Shown here piece by piece: positions 9,112-16,840 of a stretch of DNA of 57,899 nt; position 1 is the stretch's first letter, and every line of letters starts with the position of its first letter. This DNA comes from Blastococcus sp. TF02A-35. GTDB taxonomy: Bacteria; Actinomycetota; Actinomycetes; Mycobacteriales; Geodermatophilaceae. The stretch is from contig NZ_SPQP01000026.1 of assembly GCF_004571075.1 (NCBI RefSeq), forward strand, positions 1 through 57,899, given 5' to 3'. The position numbers and the translations under genes are program-made. Below the pieces are notes generated by a model, which saw only the letters and a program-made list of their open reading frames with translations, was not told the DNA's origin and searched no databases.

Positions 9112-9918
9112 GTGACCGACGCAGCAGCGCCCCGCCCCCTCGCCCTCGTGACCGGTGCCTCCAGCGGCATCGGCCTGGAGCTGGCCAAGCAGTTCGCCGA
9201 CAACGGCTTCGACCTGGTCGTCGTCGCGGAGGACGACGAGCTCGACGCGGCGAAGCTGCAGCTCCAGCAGCGCGGTGCGGCCGTCTCCGACATCCGGGCC
9301 GACCTCACCGAGCGGGCGGAGGTGGAGAAGGTGGTCGCCGCCGTGCGCGGCGCCGGCCGCCCGCTGGCCGCGGCGGCCCTCAACGCGGGGGTGGGCGTGG
9401 CCGGCCGCTTCAGCGAGACCGACCTGGACGCGGAGCTGGGGATCGTCCAGCTGAACTGCGCCTCGACCGTGCACCTGGCCAAGCGGGTGGTGCAGGACAT
9501 GGTGGCCCGCGACGAGGGCCGGATCCTGTTCACCTCGTCGGTGGCCTCGCAGGCTCCGGAGCCGTTCCAGGCGGTCTACTCCGCGTCGAAGGCCTTCGTG
9601 CAGTTCCTCGCGCTGGGCATCCGCGAGGAGCTGAGCGACACGAACGTCACCGTGACCGCGCTGCTGCCCGGCCCCACCGACACCGAGTTCTTCGACCGGG
9701 CCGATGCCACCGACACCAAGCTCGGCGCCTCGGACAGCAAGGACGACCCGGCGCAGGTCGCCCGGCAGGGCTTCGAAGGGCTGATGAAGGGCGAGGCGTC
9801 GGTGTTCGCCGGCTCGGTGACCAGCAAGCTGATGGGCAAGCTGTCGGCGGTCCTGCCCGACGCGATCGCCGGCAAGAGCCACAAGCCGATGACCGCCCCC
9901 GGGTCGGCGCAGGGCTGA
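9112..9918 (+). CDS. Short-chain dehydrogenase/reductase
   Basis: A 268-residue classical SDR. The NAD(P)-binding motif T-G-A-S-S-G-I-G is at residues 14-21, followed by L-N-A-G, and the catalytic set is S-S (T-S-S-V-A-S) with Y-S-A-S-K. The acidic A-E-D-D-E after the second strand gives no strong sign for NADP over NAD. The substrate is unknown; the sequence resembles the broad DltE/YqjQ-like group. The GTG start follows GGAGG by four to five bases. A GNAT gene starts 16 bases downstream and is probably co-transcribed. Confidence 0.9.
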   Translation: MTDAAAPRPLALVTGASSGIGLELAKQFADNGFDLVVVAEDDELDAAKLQLQQRGAAVSDIRADLTERAEVEKVVAAVRGAGRPLAAAALNAGVGVAGRFSETDLDAELGIVQLNCASTVHLAKRVVQDMVARDEGRILFTSSVASQAPEPFQAVYSASKAFVQFLALGIREELSDTNVTVTALLPGPTDTEFFDRADATDTKLGASDSKDDPAQVARQGFEGLMKGEASVFAGSVTSKLMGKLSAVLPDAIAGKSHKPMTAPGSAQG

Positions 9919-9934
9919 CCGGCAGGATCGAGGG

Positions 9935-10489
9935 GTGGAGACACCGCCGCTGGACCTCGGAACGCTGCTGCTGCGCCCGTGGCGGGACGACGACGTCGAC
10001 ACCGTCTTCGCCCTGCAGCAGGACGCGGCGTCGCGGCTGTGGTCCGGGGGCGGGGCGCTCGCGACCCGGGACGACGCCGTCGCGCTGGTCGCCCGGCTGC
10101 GCGCCCAGGACAACCGCGCGTCCTGGGCCGTGGTCGGCGCGGCGGCGGGGGAGCTGCTCGGCTCGGTGACCGTGCACTCGATCGACCTGGTGCAGGGCAA
10201 CGCCCAGGTCGGGTACTGGACGGCGGAGGCGGCGCGCGGGCGCGGGGTCGCCCCGCGGGCGGTGGACGCCGCCTGCCGGTGGGTGTTCGCGTCGCTCGGC
10301 GTGGACCGCATCGAGCTGTGCCACGCGGTCGAGAACACCGCCTCCGGCAGGGTGGCCGAGAAGGCCGGCTTCACCTACGAGGGGCGCCTCCGCCGCTCGT
10401 TCCGCTACGGCGACGGGCTCAAGCACGACGAGCTGGTCTGGGGCCGCCTGTCCGACGACCCCGCGCCGGGGCTCAGCAGCCGCAGCTGA
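9935..10489 (+). CDS. GNAT-family N-acetyltransferase (RimJ/RimL-like)
   Basis: A 184-residue acetyltransferase of the RimJ/RimL-like (Acetyltransf_3) group. Visible features are L-R-P-W-R-D-D-D near the start, the strand-4 motif A-Q-V-G-Y-W-T and the pyrophosphate-binding turn A-R-G-R-G-V-A, then N-T-A-S-G-R-V-A-E-K-A-G-F, typical of the C-terminal half. Acceptor unknown; members modify ribosomal protein N termini, antibiotics or small amines. Its last 17 bases overlap the 3' end of the convergent rhodanese gene. Confidence 0.85.
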   Translation: METPPLDLGTLLLRPWRDDDVDTVFALQQDAASRLWSGGGALATRDDAVALVARLRAQDNRASWAVVGAAAGELLGSVTVHSIDLVQGNAQVGYWTAEAARGRGVAPRAVDAACRWVFASLGVDRIELCHAVENTASGRVAEKAGFTYEGRLRRSFRYGDGLKHDELVWGRLSDDPAPGLSSRS

Positions 10490-10916
10490 CGCCGGCCGGG
10501 GCGGTGAGCGGGTCGACCGACGGGCGGTGGACGCCGTCGGCGGTGGCGATGGGGAGGCCCTCCCGCGCCCAGTACTCGAACCCGCCGATCATCTCCCGCA
10601 CGCGGTACCCCAGCAGCGCCAGCGCGAGCCCTGCCCGGGTGGCCCCGTTGCAGGCGGGCCCCCAGCAGTAGGTGACCACCGGGACGGCGCGGTCGAGCTC
10701 GGCGGGCGCGCGGGCCGCGATCTCCCGGGTCGGCAGGTGCACGGCGCCCGGCACGTGCCCCTGCCGCCAGGCGTCCTCGCTGCGGCTGTCGAGGAGGACG
10801 AACCCGGGCCGGCCGGAGTCCAGGGCGGCGTGCACGTCGCTGACGTCGGTCTCCACGGCCAGCCGGTGCGCGAAGTGGGCGGCGGCGTCGGCAGGTGCGG
10901 TGTCCCAGTCGATCAT
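10473..10916 (-). CDS. Rhodanese-like sulfurtransferase domain protein
   Basis: A 147-residue single-domain rhodanese. It has the L-L-D-S-R-S-E-D-A-W and G-H-V-P-G-A-V-H-L-P motifs and an active-site loop starting Y-C-W-G-P-A-C-N-G-A, so the catalytic Cys and a second Cys in the loop are both present. The protein ends C-G-C. Such proteins carry sulfane sulfur on the loop Cys. TACCGT lies seven bases before the ATG with no Shine-Dalgarno, suggesting a leaderless transcript. Confidence 0.85.
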   Translation of the reverse strand: MIDWDTAPADAAAHFAHRLAVETDVSDVHAALDSGRPGFVLLDSRSEDAWRQGHVPGAVHLPTREIAARAPAELDRAVPVVTYCWGPACNGATRAGLALALLGYRVREMIGGFEYWAREGLPIATADGVHRPSVDPLTAPAGVSCGC

Positions 10917-10989
10917 GCTCGTGACGGTAGGGACGGCGTCGCGACGGCGACAGCGTCCCGGCTGCCGACAACCGCAGGGATCCCGCCGT

Positions 10990-11676
10990 CTACAGCGGGA
11001 CGGCGACCCGTTCCGGGGCGGGACGGGCCAGCGCGCGGGCGACGTCGGCCGGCACCGGCCCCAGCCCTGCACCGGCGAGGACGACGTCGCGGACGAAGGT
11101 GTGCCACCGGTGCGCGTGCCGCAGCATGCTGTGGCCCCCGACGACGGTGAACCGGGCGACCTCCGCGCCGGCCGCCGCGGCCCGGGCCGCGAACTCCTCC
11201 GACAGCCGCGCCGGGACCCAGCGGTCCCCGCGCCCGTGCAGGATCGTCACCGACCGGCCGCGCAGGTGCTCGACCGGCTCCCCCGGCGGGGTCCAGGGCG
11301 CCAGCGCGCAGACCGCGCCCACCCCGTCGTGGCCTCCCGCGCGCAGGACCGCGCGGCCGCCCATCGAGTGGCCGACCAGGACGACCGGCAGCCCGGGGCT
11401 CTCGGCGCGGATCCGGTCCAGCGCCCAGCGCACGTCGGCGTAGGCGTCGGCGGCCGCGCCGTTCCAGCCGGCCACGCGGTAGCGGAGGAGGTGGGTCGTC
11501 AGGCCGGCGTCGGCGCCCGCCGCGGACACGAACTGCTCGATCGCACGCATCCGAACCAGGGACAGCGCCCGCTCCTTCGGCGGCTCCACGCTGGCCACCG
11601 TCCCGCCGTGGCAGAACAGCGCCACGGCCCGCGGCGTGCCCGTCGCGGCGTGGGTCTCCAGGACGGGGCCGGTCAC
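10990..11676 (-). CDS. Alpha/beta hydrolase
   Basis: A 228-residue alpha/beta hydrolase. The nucleophile elbow is G-H-S-M-G-G, the acid residue is probably in H-G-R-G-D-R-W-V-P and the catalytic His in V-V-G-G-H-S-M-L. Both the oxyanion region (F-C-H-G-G-T near residue 22) and the catalytic triad are therefore intact. Substrate unknown. The GTG start overlaps the stop of the small membrane protein gene upstream (GTGA at 11673-11676), so the two are translationally coupled. Confidence 0.85.
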   Translation of the reverse strand: MTGPVLETHAATGTPRAVALFCHGGTVASVEPPKERALSLVRMRAIEQFVSAAGADAGLTTHLLRYRVAGWNGAAADAYADVRWALDRIRAESPGLPVVLVGHSMGGRAVLRAGGHDGVGAVCALAPWTPPGEPVEHLRGRSVTILHGRGDRWVPARLSEEFAARAAAAGAEVARFTVVGGHSMLRHAHRWHTFVRDVVLAGAGLGPVPADVARALARPAPERVAVPL

Positions 11677-11879
11677 CCCCGGCGTCCGCGGCGGCCGCGC
11701 AGCGTCGCCCGCGCCCGGTCACCGAGGTCGCCGGCCTTGAGCAGGGCGTTGCTCACCGCTGACGGGCCGCGACGGCGCTGCAGGGCCAGGCCCACCCGCC
11801 GCAGCAGCCCGGTGGCCAGGGGGACGACGACGGTGAGCAGCAGCCAGGTGCGCAGCCGGCTGGTCAGGAAGAGCCACAT
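11673..11879 (-). CDS. Small single-pass membrane protein
   Basis: A 68-residue protein with one hydrophobic segment (about residues 9-25, rich in L and V) followed by a strongly basic tail with several R-R-R and R-G-R clusters. ATG start at 11879. It has the third-position G/C bias of a real gene and couples by a GTGA overlap to the hydrolase gene downstream. I do not recognise a family. It could anchor or regulate the hydrolase, but that is speculation. Confidence 0.65.
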   Translation of the reverse strand: MWLFLTSRLRTWLLLTVVVPLATGLLRRVGLALQRRRGPSAVSNALLKAGDLGDRARATLRGRRGRRG

Positions 11880-11907
11880 GAGCTGCCCCTTACCCCGGAC
11901 CGGCCGG

Positions 11908-12930
11908 TCATGCGGGGTCGTCGGCGAGGCGGACGACCATCTTCCCGGTGTTCCCGCCGCGCAGGAGGTCCAGGAACGTGTCGACGGCGGCGTCCAGGCC
12001 CTCGCGCACGGTCTCCCGCACCACGAGCCGGCCGTCGCGCAGCCAGCCGGAGACCGCCTCGGCGAAGGCCGGCTGCAGGTCGGCGTGGTCGCCGACGATG
12101 AACCCGCGCAGGCTGAGCTTCTTGGTCACCAGCATGAACATGTTCCGCGGCCCGGGGGCGGGCTCGGTGGCGTTGTAGCCGGAGATGGCCCCGCACAGCG
12201 CGGCGCGGCCGAACTCGTTGAACGCGCCGATGGCGGCCTCGAGGTGCTCACCGCCGACGTTGTCGAAGAAGACGTCGATGCCGCCGGGGGCGGCCGTCCG
12301 CAGCTGCTGGGCCACCGGGCCGTCGTGGTAGTCGAACGCGGCGGTGAAGCCGAGCTCCTCGGTCAGCCAGCGCACCTTCTCCGGGGTCCCGGCGCTGCCG
12401 ACGACCGCCGAGGCGCCGCTGAGCCGGGCGAACTGGCCGACGAGGCTGCCCACGGCGCCGGCGGCGCCGGAGACGAAGACCGTGTCGCCCTCCCGGAACT
12501 CCGCCAGCCGGAAGAGGCCGGCCCAGGCGGTGAGGCCCGGCATGCCGAGCACGCCCAGGTGGTAGCTCGGCGGGATGCCGGGCAGCTCCGGCAGCACCCG
12601 CACGTGCCGCGCGTCGAGCACGGCGACGTCCCGCCAGGCGGCGTCGGCCAGGATGAGCGCGCCCTCGGGGACGTCGGGGGAGCGGGACTCGACCACCCGG
12701 CCGACCGCGCCGCCCTTCATGGTCTCGCCGATCTCCCAGGCCGCGGCGTAGGACCTGCCCGCGTTCATCCTCCCCCGCATGTAGGGGTCGACCGACATGA
12801 CGAGCATGCGGACGACGACCTGGCCCTCGGTGGGGTCGGGCCGGTCCAGCTCGACCAGGCGGAAGTCGTCGGGCGCCGGCTCCCCGACGGGGCGGGCGGC
12901 CAGCTGCCATTCACGCGTGTGCACGGTCAC
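11908..12930 (-). CDS. NADP-dependent MDR oxidoreductase (curcumin/alkenal reductase-like)
   Basis: A 340-residue medium-chain reductase without the zinc ligands of alcohol dehydrogenases. Characteristic motifs are S-V-D-P-Y-M-R-G-R-M near residue 50, G-M-P-G-L-T-A-W-A-G and the nucleotide-binding V-S-G-A-A-G-A-V-G-S. This is the pattern of the CurA/YncB and leukotriene-B4 12-hydroxydehydrogenase group, which reduces activated double bonds using NADPH. The GTG start has no good ribosome binding site. It is probably a detoxification enzyme; natural substrate unknown. Confidence 0.88.
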   Translation of the reverse strand: MTVHTREWQLAARPVGEPAPDDFRLVELDRPDPTEGQVVVRMLVMSVDPYMRGRMNAGRSYAAAWEIGETMKGGAVGRVVESRSPDVPEGALILADAAWRDVAVLDARHVRVLPELPGIPPSYHLGVLGMPGLTAWAGLFRLAEFREGDTVFVSGAAGAVGSLVGQFARLSGASAVVGSAGTPEKVRWLTEELGFTAAFDYHDGPVAQQLRTAAPGGIDVFFDNVGGEHLEAAIGAFNEFGRAALCGAISGYNATEPAPGPRNMFMLVTKKLSLRGFIVGDHADLQPAFAEAVSGWLRDGRLVVRETVREGLDAAVDTFLDLLRGGNTGKMVVRLADDPA

Positions 12931-12978
12931 GCCGCGATCGTGCCGTGGACCCGGGGCCGGCGCTCGACCGGCCCCGGG

Positions 12979-13359
12979 TCAGGCCGGCCGGCTGCCCCGG
13001 CCCTCCCGCCGGGCCGGGGCGCTCCGGCGCTCGCGGCGGCCGCGGACGAGCTCGGTCGCCAGGGCGTCCAGCGGCTGGGCGAACGGGCGGAGGGGGTCGA
13101 CGAGGTCGGCGAGCCAGGCCCGCGCCGCCTCGAGGCCGTCCCCGTCGAGGGCGTAGAGCCGTCGCGTCCCGTCCGGGCGCACGGTCACGAGCCCGGCGTC
13201 CCGCAGCACCCGAAGGTGCTGGGAGACGGCGGGCTGGGAGATGGCGGCGTGCTCCCGCAGGGCCGCCACGACCCCGCCCGCCGGCTGCTCGCCCCCCGCG
13301 AGCAGGACGAGGATGCGGCGCCGGGTCGGGTCGCCCAGCGCCTCGAAGATCCCGCTCAC
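12979..13359 (-). CDS. ArsR-family transcriptional regulator
   Basis: A 126-residue winged-helix regulator beginning I-F-E-A-L-G-D-P-T-R-R-R-I-L, the classic ArsR opening, with recognition helix I-S-Q-P-A-V-S-Q-H-L-R-V-L-R-D-A-G-L. No cysteine metal-binding site is visible, so it is likely one of the non-metal members found beside SRPBCC genes. Its GTG overlaps the stop of the SRPBCC gene (GTGA at 13356-13359). The pair probably regulates itself through the palindrome at 14023-14040. Confidence 0.9.
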   Translation of the reverse strand: MSGIFEALGDPTRRRILVLLAGGEQPAGGVVAALREHAAISQPAVSQHLRVLRDAGLVTVRPDGTRRLYALDGDGLEAARAWLADLVDPLRPFAQPLDALATELVRGRRERRSAPARREGRGSRPA

Positions 13360-14012
13360 CCGGCGTTCGAGGGGTCCTCGGGCACGGTCGTGTAGAAGGC
13401 GACAGTCCGCTCCGCGGCCTCGTGCGCGGCGCCGGCCTCGTCGCCGTCGGCCACCGCGGCGTCGGCCCACCCGCCGGCCGCCTGGCGCACGAACGCGACG
13501 CCCTCGTCGGAGACGGCGAACGTCTCGCCGAAGGAGGCGTCGACCGCCTCCCCGCTCTCGACGTGCAGGCCCAGGCCCATGAGCGCCAGGTCCCACCCGA
13601 CGCCGACCGCGCCCGGTCCGAACTGGCGCCAGAACTCGGGGTCCACGGGTGCCTCGTGGACCAGCTCCAGCGTCGTCCCGGCCTCCGCCGGGGTCAGCCG
13701 GACCTCCAGCCACGACACCTGCCCGCCGAACTCCCAGGTCACGGCGAAGGACTCCGGTTCGTCGCAGCGCTCCACGACGCCGCCGGCGTTCCCCTCGGTC
13801 TGGTAGCGGCCGCCCACCCGCAGCTCGCCGCTGACCGGCAGGAACCAGCGCGGGATGCGCTCGGCGTCGGTCAACGTGCTCCAGAGGTCGGCCCGGTCCG
13901 CGGGGTACGTGCGGCGGGCGACGGCGATCCGCGTCGGCACGCCGTCGCGGGTGCCGCTGCGAACCTCCCGCGTCACCAGTCCGGCGGTGCGCATCGGGTC
14001 GATGGTCGTCAT
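13356..14012 (-). CDS. SRPBCC (AHSA1-like) domain protein
   Basis: A 218-residue START/Bet v 1-like protein. The AHSA1 pattern is visible as W-S-T-L-T-D-A-E-R-I-P-R-W-F-L-P and G-G-R-Y-Q-T-E-G-N, then S-W-L-E-V-R-L-T-P and a late W-D-L-A-L-M-G-L-G. A ligand-binding cavity is expected but the ligand is unknown. The ATG at 14012 has GGAGG six bases upstream and is preferred to the TTG two codons earlier. It is the first gene of a two-gene operon with ArsR, and the putative operator overlaps its ribosome binding site. Confidence 0.85.
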   Translation of the reverse strand: MTTIDPMRTAGLVTREVRSGTRDGVPTRIAVARRTYPADRADLWSTLTDAERIPRWFLPVSGELRVGGRYQTEGNAGGVVERCDEPESFAVTWEFGGQVSWLEVRLTPAEAGTTLELVHEAPVDPEFWRQFGPGAVGVGWDLALMGLGLHVESGEAVDASFGETFAVSDEGVAFVRQAAGGWADAAVADGDEAGAAHEAAERTVAFYTTVPEDPSNAG

Positions 14013-14022
14013 GGCCAACCTC

Positions 14023-14040
14023 CATAAGTTGCAGCTTATG
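14023..14040. promoter_or_regulatory. Palindromic operator for the ArsR/SRPBCC operon
   Basis: CATAAG-TTGCAG-CTTATG: six-base perfect arms around a six-base centre whose inner four bases (TGCA) are also self-complementary, so 16 of 18 positions are symmetrical. It touches the GGAGG site of the SRPBCC gene (14019-14023) and lies in an otherwise A+T-rich patch between the divergent operon and msrA. Size and position fit an ArsR dimer site; no direct evidence of binding. Confidence 0.65.
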
Positions 14041-14113
14041 AAAGCAGGCTAGGGGTGCCGGGGCCGCCGGGGCAAGGGGGATCGGTGTTGCACGACCGTC
14101 CTACGCTCGAGGC

Positions 14114-14776
14114 ATGTTGTTCTCCCGTGCCAAGACCGAGCTGGTCGCGCCCGAGGGCGCGCTGCCGGGGCGTCCCGACCCGCTGCCGCACGTGCCCGAG
14201 GTGCACGCGATCAACGGCAACCGCATCCAGCCGCCGTTCCCCGAGGGCATGCAGACCGCGGTCTTCGGCGCCGGCTGCTTCTGGGGCGTGGAGAAGGTCT
14301 TCTGGGAGACCCCGGGCATCTACTCGACGGCCGCGGGCTACGCGGGCGGCTACACCCCGAACCCGACCTACGAGGAGGTCTGCTCGGCGCGCACCGGGCA
14401 CACCGAGGTCGTGCTGGTCGTCTTCGACCCCGCGGTCATCTCCTACGAGCAGCTGCTGAAGGTGTTCTGGGAGGACCACGACCCCACGCAGGGCATGCGC
14501 CAGGGCAACGACATCGGCACCCAGTACCGCTCGGCGATCTACTACGCCTCGTCCGAGCAGGAGGCGGCCGCCCGCGCCACCCGTGACGCCTACCAGGAGC
14601 GCCTGCGGGCCGCGGGCTACGGCGAGATCACCACCGAGATCGCCCCGCTCGGCGACTTCTACTACGCCGAGGACTACCACCAGCAGTACCTCTACAAGGT
14701 GCCCAACGGGTACTGCCCGGTGCACTCGACCGGCGTCTCCTGCCCGATCGGCCTGGGCGTCGACAGCTCCGAGTAG
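14114..14776 (+). CDS. msrA: Peptide-methionine (S)-S-oxide reductase
   Basis: A 220-residue MsrA that repairs methionine-S-sulfoxide in proteins and free methionine. The catalytic motif G-C-F-W-G has its Cys at residue 55. Family motifs [21 protein letters not shown] and [10 protein letters not shown] follow. Two further Cys near the C terminus (Y-C-P-V-H and S-C-P-I-G) are placed as resolving cysteines. TACGCT sits six bases before the ATG with no Shine-Dalgarno, suggesting a leaderless transcript. Confidence 0.96.
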   Translation: MLFSRAKTELVAPEGALPGRPDPLPHVPEVHAINGNRIQPPFPEGMQTAVFGAGCFWGVEKVFWETPGIYSTAAGYAGGYTPNPTYEEVCSARTGHTEVVLVVFDPAVISYEQLLKVFWEDHDPTQGMRQGNDIGTQYRSAIYYASSEQEAAARATRDAYQERLRAAGYGEITTEIAPLGDFYYAEDYHQQYLYKVPNGYCPVHSTGVSCPIGLGVDSSE

Positions 14777-14784
14777 CGCCGGCC

Positions 14785-14850
14785 TCGCCGAGATCTCCCT
14801 CGGGCCGGCATCCGGTCTCCCGGATGCCGGCCCGAGCCGCATCTCGGCGA
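14785..14850. terminator. Long composite hairpin after msrA
   Basis: Inner stem CTCGGGCCGGCATCCG (14799-14814) with its exact complement at 14821-14836 and a six-base loop. An outer ten-base stem TCGCCGAGAT (14785-14794) pairs with ATCTCGGCGA (14841-14850). Four mismatched bases on each side separate the stems. No T-tract follows, as is usual in high-G+C actinobacteria. It may end msrA transcription, but the right arm runs into the first possible start codon of the next gene. Confidence 0.7.
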
Positions 14851-15983
14851 TGCAGGACAGTGGTGGGGTGCCCTCCGACCTGTTCGACCTGCTCCGCCGC
14901 GAGCCCGACGTCGAGGCGCCCGACCTGGTCGCCGTCGACGCGACCGACCGCCTGCTGCTCGACGAGGCGGCCGCCGCCCTGGCCCTGGCCGGCCCGGGTG
15001 AGGTCGCGGTCGTCGACGACTCCTACGGGGCCCTGACCCTGGGCGCGGTGGCGCTGCACGGGGCGAGCGACGTCCGGGTGGCCCAGGACCTGCTGGTGGG
15101 GGAGTTGGCGCTGGCCGCCAACGCGGAGCGCGCCGGGCTCGCCGGGAGCTACCGGTCCCTGCCGCTGGCGGAGGTGGCCACCGGCGCCCGGGTGGTGCTG
15201 GTCCAGGCGCCCAAGGCGCTGGACGCCCTGCGGGAGATCGCCGAGGCGGTGGCCGCCGTCGCCGCCCCCGACGTAACGCTGCTCGTCGGCGGCCGGGTCA
15301 AGCACATGACGCACGCGATGAACGACGTCCTGCGGGGCTCGTTCGACGACGTCTCCGCGACCCTCGCGCGGCAGAAGTCGCGCGTGCTGGTGGCCCGTGG
15401 CCCCCGGCCGGGCGCGTCGTCCTTCCCGCGGCGGCAGCGGCACGAGGACCTCGGCCTCACGGTCTGCGCGCACGGCGCGGCGTTCGCCGGCACCAAGGTC
15501 GACATCGGCACCCGCGCGCTGCTCGCCTGCCTGGACCGGATGCCGGCGGCGGGCACCGCGCTCGACCTCGGGTGCGGCACCGGCGTGCTGGCCGCGGCGC
15601 TGGCCCGCAGCCGGCCGGGCCTGGAGGTCCTGGCCGCCGACCAGTCCGCCGCCGCCGTCGCATCGGCCCGCGCGACGGCCGAGGCCAACGGCCTGGGCGA
15701 CCGGGTCAGGGTGGTGCGGGACGACGCCGGGGCCTCGCTGGGGGAGGGGAGCGTCGACCTGGTGGTGCTCAACCCGCCGTTCCACGTCGGGGCCGCCGTC
15801 GTCACCACGGTCGCGGAGCGGCTGTTCACCGCTGCGGCGCGCGTGCTGCGCCCGGGCGGCGAGCTCTGGACCGTCTACAACTCCGCGCTCCGCTACACGC
15901 CCGGGCTCTCCCGCATCGTCGGTCCCACCCGGCTGGCCGAGCAGACGCCGAAGTTCACCGTGACGGTCTCCACCCGCCGCTGA
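14850..15983 (+). CDS. Class I SAM methyltransferase, RlmG/RsmC-like
   Basis: A 377-residue protein. The C-terminal half is a SAM-dependent methyltransferase: motif I A-L-D-L-G-C-G-T-G-V-L and the catalytic N-P-P-F-H. The N-terminal half is a degenerate copy of the fold, as in RsmC and RlmG. Length and the N-P-P-F-H tetrad with following sequence are closest to RlmG, which makes N2-methylguanosine in 23S rRNA (position 1835 in E. coli). Target here is inferred. ATG 14850 lies inside the hairpin arm; GTG 14868, six codons later and preceded by GGTGGG, is an equally good start and would free the hairpin. Confidence 0.8.
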   Translation: MQDSGGVPSDLFDLLRREPDVEAPDLVAVDATDRLLLDEAAAALALAGPGEVAVVDDSYGALTLGAVALHGASDVRVAQDLLVGELALAANAERAGLAGSYRSLPLAEVATGARVVLVQAPKALDALREIAEAVAAVAAPDVTLLVGGRVKHMTHAMNDVLRGSFDDVSATLARQKSRVLVARGPRPGASSFPRRQRHEDLGLTVCAHGAAFAGTKVDIGTRALLACLDRMPAAGTALDLGCGTGVLAAALARSRPGLEVLAADQSAAAVASARATAEANGLGDRVRVVRDDAGASLGEGSVDLVVLNPPFHVGAAVVTTVAERLFTAAARVLRPGGELWTVYNSALRYTPGLSRIVGPTRLAEQTPKFTVTVSTRR

Positions 15984-16145
15984 CCGGCAATTACGGAACG
16001 AGGAAGGTCCTCCGTTCGGGTGATTGCCCTGTAGTTCGGCCTCCAGGCCGCCGATGTAGGGGCATACGGCACCGGGAACGCCCGGTACCGGGAACTTGGT
16101 CGCGGGTCCGGAGCACGACGCGGCGACGGGGCGGCCTGGGGGGAC

Positions 16146-16175
16146 GACGGCGGCGGGAGAGATCCCGCCGCCGTC
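16146..16175. terminator. Bidirectional hairpin terminator
   Basis: GACGGCGGCGGGA (16146-16158), loop GAGA, then the exact complement TCCCGCCGCCGTC (16163-16175). The 13-bp stem lies between the convergent methyltransferase and phosphoribosyltransferase genes and can act on both. No T-tract follows on the plus strand. Confidence 0.75.
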
Positions 16176-16194
16176 GATCTATGTGCGTGCCGGC

Positions 16195-16689
16195 TCAGGA
16201 CCCCGAGGGGCCGGGGCGCCGGCGCACCGGCGGCTCGGCCGACCACGGGAAGTCGATCCAGCGGTCGGTGCGGCGCCACACGTAGTCGCAGCGCACCAGA
16301 GAGCCGGGCTTCTCGTACACGACCGCGGTGCGCACGTCGGCCACGTGGCCGGCGCAGAAGTTCCGCACCAGCTCCAGCGTCTTGCCGGTGTCGGCGACGT
16401 CGTCGGCCACCAGGACCCGCGCGCCGGTCAGGTCCACGACGTCGAGGGTCGGCGGCAGGACCACCGGCAGGTCCAGCCGCTGGTCGACGCCGGTGTAGAA
16501 CTCGACGTTCATCACGAAGAGGTTCTTCACGTCCAGGGCGTAGCCGAGCGCGCCGCCGAGGAAGAGCCCGCCACGGGCGATGCACAGCACCAGGTCCGGC
16601 TCGAACCCGTCGTCGACGACCTGTTCGGCCAGGTCACGGGCTGCATGCCCGAACGCCTCGTACGTCAGCACCTCGCGGTCGTGGTCCAC
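16195..16689 (-). CDS. Purine-type phosphoribosyltransferase (xanthine/hypoxanthine-like)
   Basis: A 164-residue type I PRTase. The PRPP-binding loop reads V-L-V-A-D-D-V-A-D-T-G-K-T-L, and L-V-L-C-I-A-R-G-G-L-F-L-G-G corresponds to the P-P-loop of Gpt-like enzymes. C-terminal W-I-D-F-P-W-S is also typical of xanthine phosphoribosyltransferase relatives. It probably salvages a purine base with PRPP. GTG 16689 was chosen because homology begins at once; no ribosome binding site is visible. Confidence 0.85.
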   Translation of the reverse strand: MDHDREVLTYEAFGHAARDLAEQVVDDGFEPDLVLCIARGGLFLGGALGYALDVKNLFVMNVEFYTGVDQRLDLPVVLPPTLDVVDLTGARVLVADDVADTGKTLELVRNFCAGHVADVRTAVVYEKPGSLVRCDYVWRRTDRWIDFPWSAEPPVRRRPGPSGS

Positions 16690-16840
16690 GGGACGGATGG
16701 TGCACGTGGAACATTGCGGACGGGAGTCATCTCGGCGGCGGTCCGTTGCGCGGGGCCGGTGGTTGACCCCCGGCGTCCATGTCACACAATGTTCAACCAA
16801 CCGGCCGGGAACGCTCCGGCCCGCATGATCTGAGGGCGGC

